Source: JAHEEL01 sp963715255
Lineage (GTDB): Bacteria; Actinomycetota; Acidimicrobiia; Spongiisociales; UBA5794
DNA: 42,330 nt
Assembly: GCA_963715255.1 (NCBI GenBank)
Contig: CAVQRN010000007.1
Span: 1-42,330, forward strand
Direction: 5' to 3'
Shown here one piece after another: positions 26,133 to 32,348 of this stretch (position 1 is its first letter; each line of letters starts with the position of its first letter). Below the pieces are notes generated by a model. That model had not been told where the DNA came from. It saw nothing but the letters and a program-made list of their open reading frames with translations, and did not search any database. The position numbers were made by a program, and so were the translations under genes.

Positions 26133-26738
26133 ATGAGTGAAGACACCCCCGTCGTCGGGATGCGCGAGCGAAAGCGATACGCCGCGATGCGTCTCGTCCA
26201 GGAAGTCGCCCTCGATCTTTTCGACACCCACGGATACGCGGAAGTGACCGTGCAACGGATCGCCGCAGCAGCGGACGTCTCCCCCAGTTCCGTCTACCGC
26301 TACTTCGGAACGAAGGAGCACATCGTTCTCTGGGACGAGAACGACCCCATCTGGTCCGCACGCATCCCGCAAGGGCTCCGCAGCCACCCGCCGCTCGAGT
26401 CGTTGCGATTCATGGTGGATGCTCTCGTCTCCGGGGTCCTCAGGAGCGACCGGGCGCGCCTGCGTCGCAGGATCAGTCTCATCATGAGGGAACCCTCCGT
26501 TGAGGCCGCCTCTGCCCTCCAGGCCTACCGAGCCGCCGAAACGTTCGGCACGGCGGTCTCCGAGGCGCTCGGCCGCGAGCACGGCGACCTTGAGGTCCAG
26601 TTGCTCTCCCATGCGGTGGTGGGAGCGATCGTGGGTGGACTCCACCACTGGTACGAGGGCGCATTCGGCACGCCGCTCGAGACGATCATGCGCCGCGTCG
26701 CCGCGTCGTTCGAGGGTGGATTCGGCCTCGCCGACTGA
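26133..26738 (+). CDS. TetR-family transcriptional regulator
   Basis: The product is 201 residues. The N-terminal helix-turn-helix spans about 15-65 (AMRLVQEVALDLFDTHGYAE, VTVQRIAAAADVSPSSVYRY, FGTKEHIV), the classic TetR pattern with the recognition helix VSPSSVYRYF. The C-terminal domain (about 80-200) is all-helical and would bind the inducer; it contains RRRISLIMREPSVEAAS. It probably represses the divergent exporter operon and itself, the inducer being an exported compound. ATG 26133 follows the operator cluster closely. The gene ends 13 bases before the tRNA 3' fragment. Confidence 0.92.
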   Translation: MSEDTPVVGMRERKRYAAMRLVQEVALDLFDTHGYAEVTVQRIAAAADVSPSSVYRYFGTKEHIVLWDENDPIWSARIPQGLRSHPPLESLRFMVDALVSGVLRSDRARLRRRISLIMREPSVEAASALQAYRAAETFGTAVSEALGREHGDLEVQLLSHAVVGAIVGGLHHWYEGAFGTPLETIMRRVAASFEGGFGLAD

Positions 26739-26750
26739 GGGTCGGCACGG

Positions 26751-26796
26751 TGGGCCAAGCGGGGCTCGAACCCGCAATCGACGGACTACGAGTCAG
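26751..26796 (-). pseudogene. tRNA 3' fragment (T arm and acceptor), probably tRNA-Met; possible att site
   Basis: The minus strand reads GACTCGTAGTCCGTCGATTG, then GCGGGTTCGAGCCCCGC and TTGGCCCA. This is a perfect T arm with TTCGAGC loop, the acceptor 3' strand and the discriminator. The 5' part resembles a tRNA-Met anticodon arm (GACTCATAATCCG) with two changes that destroy the CAT. No 5' acceptor or D arm precedes it. Such a 3'-end copy starting in the anticodon loop is the usual product of integration at a tRNA gene. Confidence 0.7.
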
Positions 26797-26943
26797 ACCA
26801 CTACTCGCCCGTGAGTCCTGCCGAATTCTCTGAGTACAACGTGAGTACCGTTTCTGGATCCTCTGTCGATCAAAATTCTGCCTCGGCGGGCGTGGGTACC
26901 CCGCCGTTCGTTTGACATAGATTTGGCGCGGTGCACATCCGGA

Positions 26944-27042
26944 TCGACGCTTGTCATGCGTTCCGACCAGAGATCGACGCGACGCGCCGTGGCGATTCGG
27001 GCAAGATCTCCCGAACCAACGCTTCCGTCGGACAGCGTCGCT
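26944..27042. repeat. BIME-like interspersed repeat, copy 3 (diverged)
   Basis: It shares CGCCGTGGCGATTCGGGCAA, GATCTCCCGAACC and the right arm ACGCTTCCGTCGGACAGCGTCGC with copies 1 and 2. The left part CGACGCTTGTCATGCGTTCCGA is a weaker hairpin. Confidence 0.6.
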
Positions 27043-27061
27043 CTGGAAACTCGACCTGGCG

Positions 27062-27089
27062 CCGACGCTTCTGGCAGAAGAGCGTCGCT
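27062..27089. repeat. Isolated CGACGCTT hairpin
   Basis: CGACGCTTCTGGCAGAAGAGCGTCG folds as CGACGCTTCT / AGAAGAGCGTCG with one bulge, and matches the hairpin ends of the larger elements. It follows copy 3 after only 20 bases. Confidence 0.6.
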
Positions 27090-27182
27090 TCAGCACGTTC
27101 GCGACCGTGCTCAAGTCAGTTGGGTTCGCCGGCCGAAACATCGTCGAATCTACGACGAGGCCAGATCGTCAAGAGTGTCGTG

Positions 27183-27346
27183 ATGCCGTGCATTCTTGCG
27201 ATCGCGCTCGCCTCATGCGCGGCCGACGGGTTGGGGCAAGCGGAGTACGACAACGCCGCCCCGTTCACCGTCGGGTCGGAGGGCGGAAGCTCGTTGATCG
27301 CGGAAGAAGGACTCTTCAGCTGCCGCAGAGCCCTGCCGAATCGGCT
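27183..27346 (+). pseudogene. Truncated lipoprotein-like gene (N-terminal piece)
   Basis: From ATG 27183 the frame reads MPCILAIALASCAADGLGQA, a short lipoprotein-like signal with a lipobox Cys at residue 12, followed by EYDNAAPFTVGSEGGSSLIA. The composition is coding-like up to about 27330. It then collides head-on with the 3' end of the ABC permease at 27347 and loses protein character. The gene is probably a remnant whose body was deleted. The hydrophobic stretch is short for a signal peptide, so a chance frame is possible. Confidence 0.35.
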
Positions 27347-28120
27347 TCAGCGTCGACGTCCCACCACCCAGGCGGCGGCGATCCAGGAACCAACGGTCCA
27401 GGCCCCCAGGACGACGTAGGCGCTGGCAGCGCTGTCGACGAGCCCGTCGGTGAGCGCATCTCGAATCACGGTCGCCATGGAGTAGAACGGCAGGACGCGG
27501 TGCAGCGACGCCAACCATGCCGGGAACACCGCGATCGGGATGACGATCGGTGAGAAAAGCAGCACGAAGAACACGAGCACGTTCGTGACGAGATTGGTGA
27601 CCCGCGGATCGCTGATGACATGCCCGAGGCCGAAACCGACGGACGTTGCCATCAGCGAGGAGAGCGCGACCGCAGGCACGATGAGCCACGACACGCTGAG
27701 TTCGACGTCGTAGCGAACGGTTGAGATCCACAGCGACGCGACCATCCCCGGTAGTGCTGCGATCGAAAACGTTGTGAACACCGAGGCCGCCGACACGATC
27801 CTGGGCACGGGTATCGACCACAGGAAGTCGTAGGTATCACGCAACTTGTGCTGACCGATGAGGCTCGGCACCCACACCATCCCCAGCGGAATCAACGCAA
27901 GGGCCGGAATGCCGGTAGCGATGTAGGCCTGGCCAACGGGCGGAAGCTCACCCAGATAGAAGCCATACATGTAGGCCATGCCGGCACCCATCAGGGTCTG
28001 AACGACGAGGAGGAATCCGAGATAGGTCCGCAGATTGGTGACGTCGAAGCGCAGCATCGACACGTAACTCTGCCACCAATACGAAACCCCGGACCGGACC
28101 GGAGACGGAGCGAGCGTCAT
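27347..28120 (-). CDS. ABC-2 type transporter permease, second subunit
   Basis: The product is 257 residues with six helices, for example YLGFLLVVQTLMGAGMAYMY, ALALIPLGMVWVPSLIGQHK and FFVLLFSPIVIPIAVFPAWL. The cytoplasmic segment DTYDFLWSIPVPRIVSAAS parallels GIYDFIWSLPVPRSTAAAA in the partner permease, so the two are paralogues that likely form a heterodimer. It ends with the same GRRR tail as its partner. Its ATG overlaps the partner's stop (ATGA). Substrate unknown. Confidence 0.88.
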   Translation of the reverse strand: MTLAPSPVRSGVSYWWQSYVSMLRFDVTNLRTYLGFLLVVQTLMGAGMAYMYGFYLGELPPVGQAYIATGIPALALIPLGMVWVPSLIGQHKLRDTYDFLWSIPVPRIVSAASVFTTFSIAALPGMVASLWISTVRYDVELSVSWLIVPAVALSSLMATSVGFGLGHVISDPRVTNLVTNVLVFFVLLFSPIVIPIAVFPAWLASLHRVLPFYSMATVIRDALTDGLVDSAASAYVVLGAWTVGSWIAAAWVVGRRR

Positions 28121-28905
28121 CGCCGCCTCCCCAATACGAAGATCGCGACACCCAATCCGATGCCCGCCCACACCCCGAGCACGACATACGAAATGCCGAC
28201 GTCCGTGACGAGTCCGTCGGTGAGTGCAGAACGCACAACCCGGGCCATATGCGTGAACGGCAGGAACTCGTGCAGCTTGGCGAGCCACGCCGGCAGGTTC
28301 TCGGGCGGGAAGTTGATCGGGGCGAATCCCACCACAACGAAGATCAGGATCTGCGACAAGATCTGCGTGACGTCCGGGTTGGGAATTGCGTGGGCCATCG
28401 CGTAGCCGAGGATCGAGGCAGTAACAAGAGTGACGGTGACGGCGGGGACGATCTCCCAGCCGATCACAAGATCGAGATCGAAGCGCCAGACGCCCAGGGC
28501 GAGAGCCCCGATCAGCCCGGGCACGGCGATGATCATGCTCAGCACCACCCAGGCGGCAGCGGCCGTGCTGCGCGGTACCGGGAGCGACCAGATGAAGTCG
28601 TAGATTCCCTGTTGCCGCTGGTTCGCGATCAGCTGCGGTCCGAGAACCAACCCCACCACGATGAGCGTGATCACGCCGGCACCCGTGGTGAGGAACAGCG
28701 CCGATCGGGGCGGCATCTCGGTGAGAAAGAGCCCGATCCCGAGCACGAAACCCGCCCCGAAAAGGAATTGGACCACAACCATCAAGGGGAGGAGCAGCCT
28801 GAAGCCGGTGATCTCCCAGCGAAGCATGGCGCGAAACGCACGAAGCCAGTTGGCGGCTCCCGTGCGCTTCTCCGGGAGCGCGGCCACCGCCAGCCGCTGC
28901 GTCAT
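28117..28905 (-). CDS. ABC-2 type transporter permease, first subunit
   Basis: The product is 262 residues. A polar N-terminus (TQRLAVAALPEKRTGAANWL) precedes six helices, including LLLPLMVVVQFLFGAGFVLG, GAGVITLIVVGLVLGPQLIA and ILSQILIFVVVGFAPINFPP. The coupling segment QGIYDFIWSLPVPRST is followed by the NLPAWLAKLHEFLPFTHMAR motif, which recurs in the second permease (FPAWLASLHRVLPFYSMA). The start overlaps the ATPase stop by ATGA and its end overlaps the next start in the same way, so three genes are translationally chained. Confidence 0.9.
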   Translation of the reverse strand: MTQRLAVAALPEKRTGAANWLRAFRAMLRWEITGFRLLLPLMVVVQFLFGAGFVLGIGLFLTEMPPRSALFLTTGAGVITLIVVGLVLGPQLIANQRQQGIYDFIWSLPVPRSTAAAAWVVLSMIIAVPGLIGALALGVWRFDLDLVIGWEIVPAVTVTLVTASILGYAMAHAIPNPDVTQILSQILIFVVVGFAPINFPPENLPAWLAKLHEFLPFTHMARVVRSALTDGLVTDVGISYVVLGVWAGIGLGVAIFVLGRRR

Positions 28906-29873
28906 GAGCCAGGGTCTTTCGACGTATGGCCGGTGAGTCGAATGTAGACGTCCTCGAGGCTCGCCGACCCCAGGGCGTACTCCTCGGTGATGCCGCGGTC
29001 GGTCGCATCCTGTGCCCATGCGATTCCGACGCCTGCATCCGATTCCGCGATGAGCGTCAACAGGTTGTTTCCGACCCGACGGTGGTCAACGACGAACGCC
29101 GGCAGGTCCGGCGTGGGCCGCCCAGGGGCAAGCATGAGCTGGAGCCGCAGGCTGCCGCGGTCCGCGGCCTTCAGTGACGACGGCGTGCCTTCGGCGACGA
29201 GCCGGCCCTCGTTGATGATCGCGAGTCGGTCCACCGATTTCTCGGCTTCAATCACATTGTGGGTCACGAGGAACACGGCAACGCCTTCGGCGCCGAGGCG
29301 GCGTATCTGCTCCCACATGAGCCGGCGCCGTAGGGGGTCGACGTCGTTGGTCGGCTCGTCGAGGATCACGATTCTCCCCGGCCACACTGAGACCATGGCA
29401 AAGCCGACCAGCCGCCGCACACCGCCTGAGAGCTTGGCTCCCAGCGTGTCGCGCCACTCCCCGATCTGGAGCGCGTCGATCAGCTCGTCACGGCGCCGGT
29501 GCACCTCATCCGCTGGACCGCCACGAATCTGCCCGGTGATGTCGATGGCTTCACGCGCTCTGAACGACTCGATTGGCATCTGGGCCTGAGGAAGATACGA
29601 GCAGAGTTGGCGCGCGATATCGGGATCTTCGACGAGATCGTAAGGTCCGAGCCTGATCGAACCCGACGTGGGCTTGAGCAGCCCGATGACTTGCTTGACG
29701 AAGGTCGTCTTGCCCGCTCCGTTGGGACCCAGCAACCCGTACACCTCACCGGGTGCGACACTGATGGTGATCCGGTCGTTGGCCAGAACACCACCGGCGT
29801 CGTAGGTCTTCGTGACCGATTCTGCTGAGAACACCCATTCGCGCCCATGCGGCGCGCCGGACGACGAATCCAT
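28902..29873 (-). CDS. ABC transporter ATP-binding protein of the two-permease operon
   Basis: The product is 323 residues from ATG 29873. It shows Walker A GPNGAGKTT, Q-loop SYLPQAQMPIESF, signature LSGGVRRLVGF, Walker B IVILDEPTNDVDP and H-loop LVTHNVIEAEK. DVDP replaces the usual GLDP in the D-loop. A C-terminal domain of about 100 residues ends ASLEDVYIRLTGH, as in DrrA/CcmA-like exporters. It drives the pair of ABC-2 permeases encoded next. The frame is open to 29951, but the extension covers the CGACGCTT hairpin and is not protein-like. Confidence 0.92.
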   Translation of the reverse strand: MDSSSGAPHGREWVFSAESVTKTYDAGGVLANDRITISVAPGEVYGLLGPNGAGKTTFVKQVIGLLKPTSGSIRLGPYDLVEDPDIARQLCSYLPQAQMPIESFRAREAIDITGQIRGGPADEVHRRRDELIDALQIGEWRDTLGAKLSGGVRRLVGFAMVSVWPGRIVILDEPTNDVDPLRRRLMWEQIRRLGAEGVAVFLVTHNVIEAEKSVDRLAIINEGRLVAEGTPSSLKAADRGSLRLQLMLAPGRPTPDLPAFVVDHRRVGNNLLTLIAESDAGVGIAWAQDATDRGITEEYALGSASLEDVYIRLTGHTSKDPGS

Positions 29874-29910
29874 TGGCCGATCGTACCAGAGGCCAGCGAT
29901 GCGCCTCGAC

Positions 29911-29934
29911 CGACGCTTCCTCCAAGAAGCGTCG
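29911..29934. repeat. Isolated CGACGCTT hairpin
   Basis: CGACGCTT-CCTCCAAG-AAGCGTCG is a perfect 8-bp inverted repeat with an 8-base centre, upstream of the ABC operon. It matches the hairpin ends of the elements at 19641, 23229 and 26944. Confidence 0.7.
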
Positions 29935-30020
29935 TTCTGGACCTCGCTCATGGTTCACCCCGACTCATTCATCGGGAGGGGTCGCTCCGGTGAGGTCCGC
30001 TCTATCGAGCGATTCGACAG

Positions 30021-30893
30021 CTAGCTGGTCAGGAAACGGATCAGGGGTGGGTTGATGCGGTCCGGGAATTCGTAGTGCGCCAGATGACCGGCCCCTTCGA
30101 GTTCGTGGTACTCGATTGCGGGGAGCAGGTCACGCAGCCTGCTCATTTGATCCCCGGACAGCTTCCTGTCCAGGTTTCCCCATGTGAGCAGCGTTGGGAT
30201 GCCCTGGTCCTTGACACTTTCGTAGCAGGAGGTCGCGTCAACCAGTGCGTCGCCTCTCAAGTTGGCCAGGAATGCTCTCCGTTTCCCCCGAAGACGGTAC
30301 TGCTTGGCGACTTCACGCTCGAGGCCGGTTCTCTTATCGGCGGACAGAATGGCATCGGAGAGGTCGATGAGCTTGGCGTCGCCCACCAGTTGCAGAAGTA
30401 GCTCTCCGACAACGGGAGTCTTGACAAGCACAGCAACGGCACCTCGAGAACCCTCAAGATCGTCGAAGAATGGCGATAGCAGGGCGAGCTTCTTGACCGT
30501 CCCCGGATGTTCGGACGCGAAACAGGCACCGATGCTGCCCCCCTGAGACGTTCCCACGACGAGGATCGGATACGGGATTCCCAGACCGCTCAGCAATTCG
30601 GCGAGCTGCGTGTTGTAGAGGTGGCTGTCGTATCTGGGCAGCTTCGGCCGGTCCGAGAAGCCGTGCCCGAAGAGGTCGTATCTGAGCACCCGGAATCCGG
30701 CGTCGCACAAGTCCTCAATCGTGTTGTCCCAGGTCACATAGGGGGCAGCATTGCCATGGATCAGCACAACACGCTCACCGTCCGAGTCGCCCCTCAGCTC
30801 ATAGTGCGTGACCCCGGCCGAGAGCTCCACGAAACTGCCCGGCAATCCCTTTCTGGTCTCCGCCGTCAGATCCTGTCCTCTGATATCGAACAT
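30021..30893 (-). CDS. Alpha/beta-hydrolase family protein
   Basis: The product is 290 residues, and the frame is intact. The order is VVLIHGNAAPYVTWDNTIED (oxyanion and N-terminal region), LRYDLFGHGFSDRP, nucleophile elbow VGTSQGGSIGA, a helical lid with RTGLEREVAKQYRLRGKRR, acid segment LLTWGNLDRKLSGDQ, and histidine segment LEGAGHLAHYEFPD. This is the layout of carboxylesterase, epoxide-hydrolase and C-C hydrolase-like enzymes; the substrate cannot be assigned. ATG 30893 (MFDIRGQDLT) is the best of several starts. It is not closely related to the hydrolase at 1459-2368. Confidence 0.85.
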   Translation of the reverse strand: MFDIRGQDLTAETRKGLPGSFVELSAGVTHYELRGDSDGERVVLIHGNAAPYVTWDNTIEDLCDAGFRVLRYDLFGHGFSDRPKLPRYDSHLYNTQLAELLSGLGIPYPILVVGTSQGGSIGACFASEHPGTVKKLALLSPFFDDLEGSRGAVAVLVKTPVVGELLLQLVGDAKLIDLSDAILSADKRTGLEREVAKQYRLRGKRRAFLANLRGDALVDATSCYESVKDQGIPTLLTWGNLDRKLSGDQMSRLRDLLPAIEYHELEGAGHLAHYEFPDRINPPLIRFLTS

Positions 30894-31421
30894 ATGAACT
30901 CCAGTCCTCCCCGTCAGCCGACACCCTGCCACGAGGCGCCGATCGATTCACCGTCTCTACAAAGAACCAACGGTGCGACGAACACACTCCCCGACTATCC
31001 GTCTATTCACGACCCTTGGGAAGAGGGCTGGTGGCGACGAAATCGCCCGATCTCCATGGTCGGGGCTCAGGCGGAATGCCCGGACCGTGGCAGAACGCGT
31101 TGCCGGGACAGTCGTGCCGATATCTGGAATCCGGCCGCACAGCCGGCGAAGAATCCGGTGACGCCTGAGCCCGCGGCGATCGTCGACACCTGGCCGTCGA
31201 AGGAGGCCACCTTCAACTGAGCCGTGCCTGTGAAGTAGTCGCCGCCCGATCGTGGAGACCCCGGAGCGTTTTGCCGTTCTCCTGGGTTGACGCCCTCCCC
31301 GCCAGGTCGATTGATGCCCGAGTCGTAACGCTCTTGACCCCTGCCCTTCCTGGTCGGATGATGGGGGCGGCAGCGTCGGCGGAGTGCGATGGATGATCGG
31401 TCAGTTACAGGAGAGCGTGAC
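30894..31421. other. Intergenic region with no confident gene
   Basis: A minus-strand frame around 31068-31240 (KVASFDGQVSTIAAGSGVTG, then FFAGCAAGFQISARL) has fairly high GC3 and a hydrophobic stretch but no ribosome site or family match. The rest shows nothing. The promoter of the ATC-hydrolase-like gene should lie near 31330-31400. Confidence 0.4.
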
Positions 31422-32177
31422 ATGAGTACCGAGATACCGACACCGGCTGTTTCGAGTCGGCAGACGGAGAAGCTGGTCGGCAAGTTCGACCGGACATTGA
31501 AGCGGTCGGGTGATGTGCTTGTCGACCGGTTCGGTGAGGAGACGGCGGCGGTGATGCGGGGGGAGATGCTGGACGAGTACCGGCGTCTGATCCCTGAGGT
31601 TCCGTACATCGGGGGACGACGGAACATCAACTCCGAGTACTCTGGCGCTGGCGCCGTGGGCGTTGGCGGCATACCGGGTGGTGGTCAGGCACGGTGGAAG
31701 CCTCGAGGATGCCGGCGAGTTGCTTCACCGGATGGTCAGAGCGGAGATGGAGCGGATTCCCAGGGTGCTCCGTCATTGGATCGGGAGACAGCGCTTCGGC
31801 CGGCTGCGCAGGCGGAAGGTGGAGAAGGCCGCCCGGCGGTCGCAGGCCCGCCGCTATCCGGGGGACTGGGTGTTCGAGCGCATCGACGGCGACGGGGAGA
31901 CCTTCGACTTCGGGATCGACTCACCGAGTGCGGCATCGTCAAATATCTCCACGCCCAGGGGGCCGACGAACTCTGCCCGTACGGGTGCGATCTCGACTAT
32001 GTCATGTTCGAAGCGATGGGGATCGGGCTCCGGCGGACCAAGACCCTGGCTTGGGGCTGCGACCGGTGCGACTTCCGACTCTCCAAGCATGGGGTGACAT
32101 CGGCTCCCTGGCCGCCCGAGTTCGTCGAGCGGACCTGCGGTCAACCACAAACGGAGGAGAGGACTGCGGTGTCCTGA
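31422..32177 (+). CDS. L-2-amino-thiazoline-4-carboxylic acid hydrolase-like protein (two frameshifts)
   Basis: ATG 31422 follows AGGAGAGCGTGAC. The N-terminal part (KLVGKFDRTLKRSGDVLVDR) runs to about 31640. One inserted base then shifts it to LALAPWALAAYRVVVRHGGS, and near 31920 one lost base restores the first frame: TECGIVKYLHAQGADELCPY, GCDLDYVMFEAMGIGLRRTK, TLAWGCDRCDFRLS. The cluster CPYGCDLDY...RRTKTLAWGCDRCDFR is the C-terminal signature of the ATC hydrolase family. Family members open the thiazoline ring in bacterial L-cysteine synthesis from ATC, or have unknown roles. Corrected length is about 251 residues. No partner gene for that pathway is adjacent. Confidence 0.75.
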   Translation: MSTEIPTPAVSSRQTEKLVGKFDRTLKRSGDVLVDRFGEETAAVMRGEMLDEYRRLIPEVPYIGGRRNINSEYSGAGAVGVGGIPGGGQARWKPRGCRRVASPDGQSGDGADSQGAPSLDRETALRPAAQAEGGEGRPAVAGPPLSGGLGVRAHRRRRGDLRLRDRLTECGIVKYLHAQGADELCPYGCDLDYVMFEAMGIGLRRTKTLAWGCDRCDFRLSKHGVTSAPWPPEFVERTCGQPQTEERTAVS

Positions 32178-32209
32178 GTCTGGGTCAACAATGGACCTTG
32201 GTGGCTTGC

Positions 32210-32275
32210 CCGCCCATATCGGCTGTGATTTCAGGTGATCGTTGCATCACCTGAAATCACACCGGCTATGGGTGG
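32210..32275. repeat. Long perfect stem-loop within a CGCCCATATCGGC element
   Basis: TGTGATTTCAGGTGAT (32224-32239) and ATCACCTGAAATCACA (32246-32261) form a perfect 16-bp stem with a 6-base loop. It is framed by CGCCCATATCGGC and CCGGCTATGGGTGG. It lies between the ATC-hydrolase-like and CLC genes, so it could terminate the first. A half copy (TCCATATCGGCTGCGGTTTC) follows the CLC gene at about 33768. Confidence 0.75.
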
Positions 32276-32348
32276 TCCGAGCTAGCGTGCGTGAACCAGT
32301 TCTGGGTTGGAATCTGACCGTTCCAACTCGTGCACTCCAAGGAGAATC

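Larger units (their letters stand above)
26739..27182. other. Gap of tRNA debris and interspersed repeats
   Basis: It contains the tRNA 3' fragment, a CGGCGGG...CCCCGCCG hairpin near 26883-26906, the repeat at 26944-27042 and a further hairpin at 27062-27089. No integrase or other complete gene is seen. Confidence 0.5.

Noticed and set aside
19641..27089. CRISPR array from the repeated CGACGCTT units
   Set aside because: Copies are kilobases apart with no regular spacers and no cas genes.
31068..31240. Minus-strand hydrophobic 55-residue frame (KVASFDGQVSTIAAGSG...)
   Set aside because: Codon positions look acceptable, but no ribosome site, no family match and no clear start; too weak to call a gene.
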